DNA of 64,000 nt, taken from CAVWCW01 sp963753615. GTDB taxonomy: Bacteria > Pseudomonadota > Gammaproteobacteria > Chromatiales > Chromatiaceae. Shown here one piece after another: positions 9,242 through 17,630 of this stretch. Each line of letters starts with the position of its first letter. The first letter of the stretch is position 1. Both the position numbers and the translations under genes were made by a program. Location: assembly GCA_963753615.1 (NCBI GenBank), contig CAVWCW010000019.1, positions 1-64,000 on the forward strand, given 5' to 3'. Under the pieces are notes generated by a model. That model worked only from the letters and a program-made list of their open reading frames with translations, was not told where the DNA came from and searched no databases.

Positions 9242-9910
9242 TTAGAGCGAGCCCCAGGAGTTCTTGCGCCGGCGGAACCGCAGGTGCGGCAGGATCAGCC
9301 CGAGGATGATTCCCAGCACTATCACGCCGCCGCCGATCAGGAACCAATTCTGGGCCGTCTTGTGGCTCAGGTCCCGATTCTTCTGCTTGAGGTCCTCGAC
9401 CTGGCGGGTCAGGGCGTTCAAGGTCTTGCGCAACTCGTTGCGCTCGTTGGAGATGCGCACCGCGTCGGCCGCGGTGCGCCGGATCCCTTCCAGTTCCTGT
9501 TCCAGTTCCGTGTTGACCCGTTCCAGGCGGCTGTGCTCCCCCTGCAGGGTCTGGTATTCGTCCTGCAGGGCGGTGAGGCGGCCGGCCAGCTTGTCGGGTT
9601 CCTCCTGCAGGGAGCGCAGCCGCTCTTCGGTGGCCGCCAGGCGGTCGCGGGCGCTCGGCTCGTTCATCAACTGGCGGGTTAGCACATATCCGGTCGTGCC
9701 CTCGCTGACGCGTACCTGGGTGTAACCGGTCTCGTCGTTGACCGAAATCACTTCCAGCGGGGTGCCGCTGGAAAGCTGGCGCAGTATGCGGTGGCTGGAG
9801 CTCTCGCCCGAACGCATCATGATATTGAATACGTCGGTCACATAGAGGGTCTTCGCCTGGGCGGCCAGGGCGGGGAGCATCAGGAACACTAGGGTAATCG
9901 CTTTTCTCAC
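9242..9910 (-). CDS. TIGR04211-type SH3 domain protein (YgiM-like)
   Basis: About 222 residues from the GTG at 9910, which has GAGG 7 bases upstream and gives a clean signal peptide (VRKAITLVFLMLPALAAQA); an ATG at 9949 gives a poorer N-terminus. Next come a bacterial SH3 domain (about 22-85, YVTDVFNIMMRSGES, GYVLTRQLMNEP), a long coiled coil (about 90-180) and a C-terminal membrane segment (WFLIGGGVIVLGIILGLIL) followed by basic residues. This is the architecture of E. coli YgiM. It is likely anchored in the inner membrane with the SH3 domain in the periplasm. Role unknown. Confidence 0.87.
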   Translation of the reverse strand: MRKAITLVFLMLPALAAQAKTLYVTDVFNIMMRSGESSSHRILRQLSSGTPLEVISVNDETGYTQVRVSEGTTGYVLTRQLMNEPSARDRLAATEERLRSLQEEPDKLAGRLTALQDEYQTLQGEHSRLERVNTELEQELEGIRRTAADAVRISNERNELRKTLNALTRQVEDLKQKNRDLSHKTAQNWFLIGGGVIVLGIILGLILPHLRFRRRKNSWGSL

Positions 9911-9985
9911 ATCTACCTCGTTACTACTGGCATGGGCGCCCGCGGGCATTGTTTCAGAACACCGCCAGCTTGTCCAAGACCGGGT

Positions 9986-10912
9986 TCACTCACCGCCCAT
10001 GAGAAATTCGAGCAGGGCCTTCTGGGAGTGCAGGCGGTTTTCGGCCTCGTCCCAGACTACGCTGTCCGGGCGGTCGATCACCGAGGCAGCTGACCTCTTC
10101 TCCCCGGTGCGCCGGCAGGCAGTGCATGAACAGGGCGTTCGGGTCGGCCCGCGGCCATCAGCTCGTCGTTGACCTGGAAGCCGGCAAAGGCGCGCTCGCG
10201 CTGCGGCCTGCTCCTCCTCCTGGCCCATGCTGGCCCAGACGTCGGTTACGACCAGGTCCACCCCCTCGGCCGCCTCCATGGGGTCGCGGAAACCCGGCAG
10301 CGCTCGCCGGCCGGCTCCAGCACCACCGGGTCGGGGTCGAAACCATCCGGACAGGCGATGCGCAGCTGGAAGTCGAAGCGGCGGGCGGCGTTGATGTAGG
10401 AGTGGCACATGTTGTTGCCGTCGCCGACCCAGAGCACGGTCTTGCCGCGCGATGTCGCCGCGGTGCTCCTGTCCAGGTCTGCATGTCCGCCAGCAGTTGG
10501 CAGGGGTGGTACAGGTCGGTCAGGCCGTTGATCACCGGCACCCGGGAGTACTCGGCGAAGGACTCCAGGACCTGCTGGTCGAAGGTGCGGATAATGATGC
10601 CGTCGACCATGCGCGACAACACCCGGGCGCTGTCCTCGATCGGCTCGCCGCGGCCGAGTTGGGTGTCGCGCGGCGACAGAAACAGCGCGCTGCCCCCGAA
10701 TTGGGTCATGCCGGCCTCGAACGAGACCCGGGTGCGGGTGGATGACTTCTCGAAGATCATCGCCAGGGTCTTGTTCTTCAGCGGTTCGTAGATCTCGCCG
10801 GCGCTTGCAGCATCGCCTTGAGCTCGATGGCCCGGTCGATCAGTCCTTGCAGCTCTTCCGCGCTCAGGTCGAGCAGAGTGAGAAAGTGCCGGGGTCGTTT
10901 GCTGTCGGTCAT
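9986..10912 (-). CDS. argF: Ornithine carbamoyltransferase, multiply frameshifted
   Basis: OTC forms citrulline from ornithine and carbamoyl phosphate in arginine synthesis. From ATG 10912 the frame reads a typical OTC start (PRHFLTLLDLSAEELQGLI). Then, in shifting frames: the carbamoyl-phosphate motif SSTRTRVSFEAG, VPVINGLTDLYHPCQLLADM, LWVGDGNNMCHSYINAA, VDLVVTDVWASMGQEEE, HCLPAH (readable across a frame change) and DSVVWDEAENRLHSQKALLEFL. At least seven single-base indels lie near 10800, 10473, 10452, 10305, 10205, 10150 and 10090. Total length fits a 305-310 residue OTC. It lies 15 bases downstream of argD in one operon. Confidence 0.85.
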
Positions 10913-10927
10913 TTCCTTGGGTCTCAG

Positions 10928-12114
10928 CTAATGGGTTGGTTCGGTGACGAAAGTGCGGATCAGGCCGCTCAGGCGTTCGACCAGCAGGTCGGCGTCTTCA
11001 TCGCTCAGGATCAGCGGTGGCAGTAACCGAATCACCCGCTCGGCGGTGACGTTGATCAGCAGGCCCGCCTCCAGCGCCTGGCCCACCAGCGCAGCGCAGG
11101 GCCGCTCGAGTTCGATTCCGATCAATAGCCCGAGGCCGCGGATCTCGCGGATACCCGGGGTCCCGTCCAAAGCGGCGCGGAAGCCCGCCCGCAGGCGCTT
11201 GCCCAAGGTCTCGGCACGTTCGGGAAGCCGGTCGCTTTGCACCACTCCCAGCACCGCCGAGAGCGACCCGGCACGCCAGCGGGTTGCCGCCGAAGGTGGA
11301 GCCGTGGTTGCCGGGCCCCAGCGTCCGGGCCGCCTCGCCGCGGGCCAGGCAGGCGCCGATCGGCACCCCGTTGCCCAGGGCCTTGGCCAGGGTCATCACA
11401 TCCGGGAGCAGGTCCGTCGTGCTGGTAAGCGAACATGCGGCCGCTGCGGCCGATGCCGGTCTGGATCTCGTCGAGCATCATCAGCCAGCCCTGGCGGTCG
11501 CAGAGGGCGCGGATGTCCGCCAGGTATCCGGCGGGCGGGATGTTGATGCCGCCCTCGCCCTGCACCGGCTCCACCAGCACGGCCACCAGGTTCGGATGGT
11601 CCGCGGCGAGCCGCTCCAGGGCCTCGATATCGCCATAAGGGGCGCGCACGAAACCCGAAACCAGGGGCTCGAAGCCCTGCTGCACCTTGCGGTTGCCGGT
11701 GGCCGAGAGGGTGGCCAGGGTGCGGCCGTGAAAACTGTTGTCCATCACCAGGATGGCCGGGTTCTCGACGCCCCGGCGATGGCCGTAAAGGCGGGCGATC
11801 TTGATCGCCGCCTCGTTCGCCTCGGCCCCGGAATTGGCGAAGAACACGCGCTCCAGCCCGGACAGGCGGGCCAGTTCGTCGGCCAACGCCTCCTGGCGGC
11901 GGATGCCGTAGAGATTCGAGGTGTGTATCAGTTGCCCGGCCTGTTCGCAAAGGGCGTCGCGCACTGCGGGGTGGGCATGGCCCAGCCCGCATACGGCAAT
12001 GCCGCTAAGGACATCGAGGTACTTCCTCCCTTGCTCGTCCCACAGCCAAGCGCCAGCGCCGTGAGAAAAGCTCACCGGCAGCCGCCCGTAGGTGGACATC
12101 ACATGATCGCTCAT
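10928..12114 (-). CDS. argD: Acetylornithine aminotransferase, frameshifted
   Basis: PLP-dependent class III aminotransferase of arginine synthesis. The first frame (ATG 12114) carries residues 1 to about 235: MSTYGRLPVSFSHGAGAWLWD, NSGAEANEAAIKIAR, NSFHGRTLATLSATG, VEPVQGEGGI and LDEIQTGIGRSGRMFAYQH. The coding then shifts near 11405 to a frame with the PLP lysine in TLAKALGNGVPIGACLA and NHGSTFGGNPLACR, and again near 11265 to LERPCAALVGQALEAGLLI and LPPLILSDEDADLL, ending at 10928. Summed length is about 395 residues, as expected. Organised argD-argF. A terminator-like hairpin sits 45 bases ahead of the start. Confidence 0.9.
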
Positions 12115-12150
12115 CGCTTGCCAAATACCCGTCTTGAGCTATCGGCCCCA

Positions 12151-12191
12151 AAACAAAAAAAGGCGGTCCCGAGCACTTCGGCGACTGCCTT
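12151..12191 (-). terminator. Intrinsic-terminator-like hairpin in the argD leader
   Basis: On the minus strand AAGGCAGTC and GACCGCCTT (one mismatch) pair around an inner CCGA/TCGG stem and are followed by TTTTTTTG. The gene to the right points the other way, so this is not at the end of a visible minus-strand gene; it lies in the 5' leader of argD. Confidence 0.6.
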
Positions 12192-12390
12192 GGGGCGTTT
12201 TCAACACCAAACGCGGAAAGCTACCATAGGATATTCGCTAACACAATAGCTCTTGCCGGCGACTTTTCCGGGCGTCGCTCCAATTGAGTTTCTGCGGGTC
12301 GATGTGCCGGACTTGCTTTGGAAACCGTCGACACCCTGCGGCTTTCCGGATTGCTATGGGCCTATAACTAATCTAAGGTTTAGTTCACTT

Positions 12391-13191
12391 ATGGAAGATC
12401 GACCCGAAAACGAATCGAAGCGGCCCGCGCCGGATACCAGTCAGCTGCCTTTCGTGGCGCCCTGCCGCAATCTCGGCATGGATGCGCCAATGCGCTGGAT
12501 TCGGCTCGGTTGGATGGACCTCACGAGGGCGCCGCGGCAGAGCTTGTTGTACGGCCTGTTCGCGCTGCTCCTTTGCTATGCGATAGGATTCGCAGGGCTC
12601 AAGTTTGGCGGTGTCTTGGTGTTGCTGGCGATGCTGTCCGGGTTGACTCTGATTGGGCCGGCCCTGGCCATCGGCCTCTATTCCATCAGCTGCCAATTGC
12701 AGAACGGGTTGGAGCCGGTTCTTGGATACTGCCTGCGCGACAGCGCCCGCGGTCTCGGCAACCAGGGCCTGTTCGCGAGCGTGCTGATCGTGCTGTTTCT
12801 GGTCTGGGTCCATGCCGGGCACCTGTTGCACCTCTTCTTCCCGGCCGGCGAGGTGGTCAGCGACGAAATGGATCTCTGGCTGTTTCTGGGTATCGGCTCG
12901 GCCGTGGGGGCCGTGTTCGCGGTGGTCACGTTTTGTATCAGCGCCTTCTCCCTGCCGATGATCATGGACCGCAAGACCGACTTGGTCACCGCCATCGTTA
13001 CCAGCATCAATGCGGTACTCCGCAACCGCAGAGTGATGGCGCTCTGGGCGGCAATGATTCTGGCCGGGGTGCTGGTGTCGGCGTTGACCGGGATGCTGGG
13101 GCTGGTGGTGGTGTTTCCGGTGATAGGCCACGCCACCTGGCACGCCTATAAGGAGACCGTGGATGCCAGTGACTGGCCGATGTATGGCTGA
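12391..13191 (+). CDS. DUF2189 integral membrane protein
   Basis: 266 residues from the ATG at 12391. The N-terminal 45 residues are hydrophilic; then about five to six membrane segments follow (LLYGLFALLLCYAIGFAGL, VLLAMLSGLTLIGPALAIGL, LFASVLIVLFLVWVHAG, WLFLGIGSAVGAVFAVVTF, MALWAAMILAGVLVSALTG, and the terminal LGLVVVFPVIGHATWHAYK). The MRWIRLGWMDL block and the final GHATWHAY are typical of DUF2189, sometimes placed next to cytochrome oxidase genes. Function unknown. A TATAAC box about 25 bases upstream could be its -10. Alone on the plus strand. Confidence 0.85.
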   Translation: MEDRPENESKRPAPDTSQLPFVAPCRNLGMDAPMRWIRLGWMDLTRAPRQSLLYGLFALLLCYAIGFAGLKFGGVLVLLAMLSGLTLIGPALAIGLYSISCQLQNGLEPVLGYCLRDSARGLGNQGLFASVLIVLFLVWVHAGHLLHLFFPAGEVVSDEMDLWLFLGIGSAVGAVFAVVTFCISAFSLPMIMDRKTDLVTAIVTSINAVLRNRRVMALWAAMILAGVLVSALTGMLGLVVVFPVIGHATWHAYKETVDASDWPMYG

Positions 13192-13220
13192 ACCCCCGGC
13201 GCTGCTGCTGGTCGCCGGGA

Positions 13221-14202
13221 TCATGCGTCCGGCGGCAGAGCGTCCGCCTCGATGCGCACCCCCAAGGGGCCCCGGGGGACCATGGCCTCTATGTACATGT
13301 CGCCTCGCTGGATCACTACCGGCACCAACTCGCCCCGCTCGCCGGTAGCGGTTGAGTTACGCAGATCCGTGAAGTTGAAGATGCGACCTTCCCCGTAGCT
13401 TTCGATAACATCTCCCGGCGCCAGGCCCGCCAGTTCCGCCTCGGATCCCGGGATCACCGAGGCGACGCGCACCCGGTTGTTCTCGCCGGTCTGGTAGAGG
13501 TAACGGTCGTAGGCCTGATCGCCGATTTCGGCGCGAAAGTTTACCGTGTCCTGGTTCAACTCCCGCAAGTCCTGGTAGTAACGCTCGGTTCTGTGCCAGC
13601 CTTCACGGATTGCCTGATCCTGCAGTTCCAGGCGTTCCAGGTCCAAAGCAGATTGCCGCCAGACGATATCGTCCGCGGTCGGTTCCGGCACTCCGGCCGA
13701 GACTAACGCGACGCGCCGGTCCGCTGCGGTTGCGGTTGCTCGGGCCCGTTCGCGGGCGTCCGAGGCTTCTTCCGGCGGCTCGTCCTGTTCCGATTCCAGC
13801 TTCGCCAGCTTGCGCTCCAGTTTTCCCACTCTGGACTCTAAGCGGCTCACCAAGGCCCTGCAAACCGCCCCCGGATGCGCCCGCCGCCTGCGCTTGACCG
13901 ACGCCGCCTGCGAGCGCGACGTCGACGCTTCGGTTGATCGCCCAATCCCCGATCGGAGTCTTCTCATCGGGTGCCGAGACGGCCTCGCCGGTCGCCTCCG
14001 AGCCGCCGGGGGTGATGGCGAGTGCCGAGATTTCCTCGGTTACAGAGCCCGAGGAGGACCTAACCTGAGATTCCGGGTCGGGCGCTTGGCCGAGGCTCAA
14101 GCGTCCGACGGTTAGACCCAGGACAAAGGCCGCTCCGGCGCTGAGAATGACGGGTCGAATCTTTTTCCCCTTGGATTCTGCCTGTGAGCGTTGTTCCAAC
14201 AT
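13221..14202 (-). CDS. Membrane-anchored PDZ-domain protein, frameshifted
   Basis: Starting at ATG 14202 (GGAG 8 bases upstream): cytoplasmic basic start, one membrane segment (RPVILSAGAAFVLGLTVGRL, about 16-36), a low-complexity linker, then a coiled coil and a C-terminal PDZ domain (VASVIPGSEAELAGLAPGDVIESYGEGRI). The linker frame and the coiled-coil frame differ; an extra G near 13863 in GCAGGGCC restores VSRLESRVGKLERKL. Total length is about 325 residues. It looks like a periplasmic scaffold with no protease domain, reminiscent of GspC-type anchors, but I do not recognise a specific family. Last of the leftward operon from 16828. Confidence 0.65.
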
Positions 14203-14236
14203 CGGTGTTCTCCTGGGCTCGGGGTTAATCGGTGGT

Positions 14237-14842
14237 TCAGCCGCTGGGCAAGATCACCCGGTCGACGACGTGAATTACGCCATTACGGGCGGGGATATCA
14301 GCTTTCTTCACCCGGATGTCGACGGTGGCAATGGTCTTCCCGGAGGCGGTTTTCAGATCCCGACTCTCGAGAATCTTGACCGAGCCGACCCGCCCTGGCA
14401 CCAAATGCATTTTCAACACCTCGGTCAAGCGCGCCTCATCCGACAACAGTTTCTGAAGCGCCCCCTCGGGGAGCTTTTTGAAGGCCGCATCAGTGGGGGC
14501 GAACAGGGTGTAAGGGCCGTCGCCCTCCAGGAGCCCGGTCAGGCCCGCCGCTTCCACCAACGTCAACAAGGTGCCGAAGTCGCCGCTGCGTTTTGCCACG
14601 GAAACGACGCTGGGGCCGGGTTCGCCCATGGCGCCAAGTTTTGCGCCGCCGGGCATCGCTTGGCGCTGGAAATAGGGGATCGGCTGGTGCATCGGCATGA
14701 CCCATTGCGGTGGCGGGCGCTTCATCATGCCGCAGTTCTTGGCGTCGGCGCTCGGGCTGGCGGCCAGCATGGCTAAGGCGCCAAAAATGGCTACGCTGCC
14801 GGCCGCGAGGGGCGGGTTGCGGGTGAGTGCTGTCATTTTCAT
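14237..14842 (-). CDS. Secreted fasciclin (FAS1) domain protein
   Basis: About 201 residues from ATG 14842, which has GGAGAG 8 bases upstream and begins a proper signal peptide (MKMTALTRNPPLAAGSVAIF, cleavage after PSADA). The mature part has a short Pro/Met-rich linker, then one FAS1 domain (about 75-200): FGTLLTLVEAAGLTGLLEG, YTLFAPTDAAFKKLPEGAL and the H2-like ending NGVIHVVDRVILPSG. FAS1 proteins act in adhesion or stress; bacterial copies are often linked with ECF-sigma and photolyase genes in photo-oxidative stress regulons. It is in frame with the upstream photolyase-like gene, but the signal peptide and ribosome site argue for a separate product. Confidence 0.85.
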   Translation of the reverse strand: MKMTALTRNPPLAAGSVAIFGALAMLAASPSADAKNCGMMKRPPPQWVMPMHQPIPYFQRQAMPGGAKLGAMGEPGPSVVSVAKRSGDFGTLLTLVEAAGLTGLLEGDGPYTLFAPTDAAFKKLPEGALQKLLSDEARLTEVLKMHLVPGRVGSVKILESRDLKTASGKTIATVDIRVKKADIPARNGVIHVVDRVILPSG

Positions 14843-16186
14843 GTTGGTTCTCTCCATGCGTTGCGGGTCGAAGTTAAAGTCGGCACTCCTGCAGCCCAGG
14901 TCGTCCGTGGAAGAAAATCGAGAATTTGTTGCTTCAGTTGGAGCAGGCAGTCGATCCCTAACTCTTGGTTGTCTTTGCGGGGCAAGAAGTTCCCTGAGCC
15001 GCTGCCCTGCCTGTTTCCGGAATCGGAAGTAACCGGCGCTGGCGCCTGGCCACAAAGCTCGGTCCCAGCGTCGCCGGTGGAGAGCCAGACGGATACCGGC
15101 CGGCGCGAGCCGTTTCGCCAGCAAGTCGAGGCGCTGGGCCCATGCTCCCACGGGTGCGTACAGGGTGACCACTTGCTCCAGGCGCTGGGTTCGGGCCCAA
15201 ACTAGCGCATCGTCGATCCAGTTTTCACTGCTCAGCGGGTGGGCTGCGATCCCGAAATGGCTGGAGGCGCGGCCCAAGCCATCCTCAAGCGCCCCTCGCG
15301 AGAACGCGATCACCTGGGGCGATAGGTCGAACGCTTCGACGATCTGTTGGTCCCAGCCGCCTGCCAGTGCCGCGAACCGAAATTGCCGCAGCTCGGAATA
15401 TTCTGGCGTAAGGTCTTCGCTCGTCAGCAGCAGGCCGCTGGTCCGGGCCGGGTCTGGAGCCGGCGGCTCCTGGCAGGGCCGAGGGCGGCAGTCGAACTCA
15501 TCCGGAGACAAAGCCTGTGCCCGTTCGTCCAGACGTCCCCGGGGGTCAAATACCCCGTCTGTGTATTTGGCGATATTGGAAGCCCTGGCCAAATAGTGTT
15601 TGCCCGGCGTATGCAGGCCTCCGACCCAGCGCCAGGACAGGGTGTTCGAGGCAGGGTCTCCGTCGAGCAAGTGGCTTAGGAAATGCGACGCACCCAGTGT
15701 CCAGGGGAGACGTAGGGTAAAAATCCAGATGCTGGCGAACCACATCCGGGCGTGATTGTGCAGATATCCTGTCTGCCTCAATTCCCGCGCCCAGTGGTTG
15801 AAGCAGTCGATGTCGGTTTCCCCACGCACTGCCGCATGCAGGCGATCTAACTCGTCGCCCGAGAGTCGGTCTCGATCTGCGCTGAGGCGGTCCAGGTAGG
15901 CCCGCCAAACCTGCGGGCGCATCTCCAGCCATCCGTTCCAATAGGTGCGCCACAGCACCTCTTGGACGAACTTATCCGACCTCGAGGGATGCTGATTTAC
16001 GACTGCCGCTAACGCCTCCCGCTCTTGGAGCAGCCTGCGGCGCAGGTAAGGCGAAAGCAGCGACACCCCCTGGTTGCCTTGGCGCACCCAGTTTCGATCG
16101 GCGGCGTAGGCGGCTGCCCGCGGCACAAACGCACCGAGGCGTTTGAGCGCGGCGGCTCGGGAAGGGCGTTGGGATTCAGGCGTCAT
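14237..16186 (-). CDS. Photolyase-like FAD-binding protein; frame runs on into fasciclin gene
   Basis: The first 430 or so residues are photolyase/cryptochrome-like. The FAD-binding helical domain comes first (about 25-215: SDKFVQEVLWRTYWNGWLE, GYLHNHARMWFASIWIF, DPASNTLSWRWVGGLHTPGKHY). An alpha/beta segment follows (about 255-420, ending GYFRFRKQAGQRLRELL) that resembles the photolyase antenna-domain fold. Normal photolyases have the opposite order. No stop follows: the frame continues through 30 non-conserved residues into the fasciclin protein whose own start is at 14842. Stops exist in another frame at about 14958. Either a small indel has removed the stop or the fusion is real. The start overlaps the upstream gene by 11 bases. 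Confidence 0.75.
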   Translation of the reverse strand: MTPESQRPSRAAALKRLGAFVPRAAAYAADRNWVRQGNQGVSLLSPYLRRRLLQEREALAAVVNQHPSRSDKFVQEVLWRTYWNGWLEMRPQVWRAYLDRLSADRDRLSGDELDRLHAAVRGETDIDCFNHWARELRQTGYLHNHARMWFASIWIFTLRLPWTLGASHFLSHLLDGDPASNTLSWRWVGGLHTPGKHYLARASNIAKYTDGVFDPRGRLDERAQALSPDEFDCRPRPCQEPPAPDPARTSGLLLTSEDLTPEYSELRQFRFAALAGGWDQQIVEAFDLSPQVIAFSRGALEDGLGRASSHFGIAAHPLSSENWIDDALVWARTQRLEQVVTLYAPVGAWAQRLDLLAKRLAPAGIRLALHRRRWDRALWPGASAGYFRFRKQAGQRLRELLAPQRQPRVRDRLPAPTEATNSRFSSTDDLGCRSADFNFDPQRMERTNMKMTALTRNPPLAAGSVAIFGALAMLAASPSADAKNCGMMKRPPPQWVMPMHQPIPYFQRQAMPGGAKLGAMGEPGPSVVSVAKRSGDFGTLLTLVEAAGLTGLLEGDGPYTLFAPTDAAFKKLPEGALQKLLSDEARLTEVLKMHLVPGRVGSVKILESRDLKTASGKTIATVDIRVKKADIPARNGVIHVVDRVILPSG

Positions 16187-16472
16187 ACGTCACGGGTGCA
16201 GCGGGATCCACGGAAATGTCCAGCAGTGCCAATGACAATCGGGCGCCCAGTTCGCGCTCCGCTTCGGCCATGGCCATCCGTACCCTGGCGGTGACCGCGA
16301 GTGCCTGAACGATGTCGGCATGACTGGCGTGAGGATGGGAGCGAGCGACCTGATCGAGCAGCGCGGCCACAAGACCCGCTACGTCACCACCGGAGTCCGT
16401 GCGGGCGTCCAGCGGCAGGTCGAGTTCCATCGTAGCCTGGGGCTGGGATACCGAGTTCGTCAGTGTCTTCAT
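16176..16472 (-). CDS. Small hypothetical protein in the photolyase/fasciclin operon
   Basis: 98 residues from ATG 16472 (GGAGAAG 6 bases upstream). The first 35 residues are polar; the rest looks helical (GLVAALLDQVARSHPHASHADIVQALAVTARVRMAMAEAERELGARL is the helical span, given here as positions 33-77) and ends VTYDA. No signal peptide or membrane segment. I do not recognise the family. The stop overlaps the start of the photolyase-like gene by 11 bases, so the two are probably translated together. Confidence 0.6.
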   Translation of the reverse strand: MKTLTNSVSQPQATMELDLPLDARTDSGGDVAGLVAALLDQVARSHPHASHADIVQALAVTARVRMAMAEAERELGARLSLALLDISVDPAAPVTYDA

Positions 16473-16495
16473 CTTTGCTTCTCCTCGTTGTTCGG

Positions 16496-16828
16496 TCACA
16501 AGCGCCACAGGAGCGCGGGCCCCCTCTGGATGAGCATCGCGGGCGATTGGGATTTGTCCGGGCCCGCGGGTGCATACGGTTCGGTGCTGTTCGAGTTCGG
16601 GGCCGGCTCGAAATACAGTGCGTAGTGCACGGTGCTCGAACCCGGCGCGGATGCTTGCCCGAGATCAAATGGTGGCAGGGCGCCTGGCCCTGACCCCTCG
16701 TCTTCGGTCAGGTTCCTATTGCAGGTCAACGCATGGACTACGGCCGCACTCAACCCCGCGAGCAGCCCGATGGCGAGCGTCTGCCTCATTGAGAGACCGT
16801 GTCCGTTGTTCCCAGTGTTCCTGTTCAT
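16496..16828 (-). CDS. Small membrane-anchored or secreted hypothetical protein
   Basis: 110 residues: a polar N-terminus, one hydrophobic segment (QTLAIGLLAGLSAAVVHAL, about 16-34) and a Pro/Ser-rich tail. GGAG lies 8 bases before the ATG. No known domain seen. It is the first gene of the leftward run with the small helical protein (24 bases apart), the photolyase-like protein, the fasciclin protein and the PDZ protein. Translation is supported by the ribosome site and spacing only. Confidence 0.5.
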   Translation of the reverse strand: MNRNTGNNGHGLSMRQTLAIGLLAGLSAAVVHALTCNRNLTEDEGSGPGALPPFDLGQASAPGSSTVHYALYFEPAPNSNSTEPYAPAGPDKSQSPAMLIQRGPALLWRL

Positions 16829-16954
16829 CTAAGTGCTCCGCCAACTCTGGTGCGCGCTTCGTTACTATTGGACAAATAATAGACGTTGATTGCTAATAGC
16901 TGATTTAGTGACCCTTTATCGGGGTATTATTTGGATATACTCTTTCTTTAACCT

Positions 16955-16969
16955 GAACAATAGATGTTC
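16955..16969. promoter_or_regulatory. Palindrome GAACAATAGATGTTC upstream of the leftward operon
   Basis: GAACA-N5-TGTTC, perfect five-base arms, 127 bases before the first gene. On the minus strand its right half overlaps TTGTTC, which with TATATC 15 bases on could form a weak promoter, so it is placed like an operator. The regulator is not identified. Confidence 0.45.
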
Positions 16970-17630
16970 ATATCTGCCGTGTCAAGGTGCCCAGGCAACA
17001 CTCAAGGGTGAGTTTTTGCGTGGTCTTGTACCCGGGGTCTGGTGCCCGGAATGCGCACCCACCCGATGACCAGGCGCCGATCTTTCGAGGGGGCGCCCGC
17101 TCATGGCGGTCTGGGGTTTCCCTGGATCAGCCAGGGTTTAGAGAGAGGGGCTGTAGCGCCCAGGACCGAAACCGAGCAGGGGGGACGCAGGGGGCTGGAG
17201 CCCGCTCGATCCGCTTAGCCCGCTCGCGATAGGAATCCGGGAGCGCCGAATCGGTGCGATTCAAAGTTGCTGTCGCGGGCGGCGCTGACTCGGCTCGAGC
17301 GCGTCTCCTGGATACATAGATCCGATTCCCCTGCGACGGCCGCAGGCGCTGAGCGGCGGCGTAGCCCCTGTTCGCAACTCTTTGAAAAAGAGATAAGTAT
17401 TCGACATTGCTGCACACTCCACGCGGTTCGACGCGATGGTCTCGGGTTACACGAGGGCAACAAGTACGCTTGAATCTCCTTGACTGTCCGCGTGGTTAGC
17501 TTATTCTGCCGGATCCTATAAAAGATGCTTTCCGGACTCAGGGTAACGAGGAGCCGTGCGCGGCAAATTGCGTAGCTTCCCCAATCCGGTCCGCCGCCAT
17601 TCCGGTTTTCTACCCCCGAGGAGGTCCACC
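16970..17630. other. Gene-free stretch between divergent operons
   Basis: No frame here shows a domain, a ribosome site with a credible start, or a compositional signal of coding. The last 20 bases hold the strong GAGGAGG site of the binding-protein gene. Possibly decayed sequence. Confidence 0.4.

Noticed and set aside
16955..16969. LexA (SOS) box
   Set aside because: The spacing GAAC-N7-GTTC does not match the gammaproteobacterial CTGT-N8-ACAG or the Gram-positive form.
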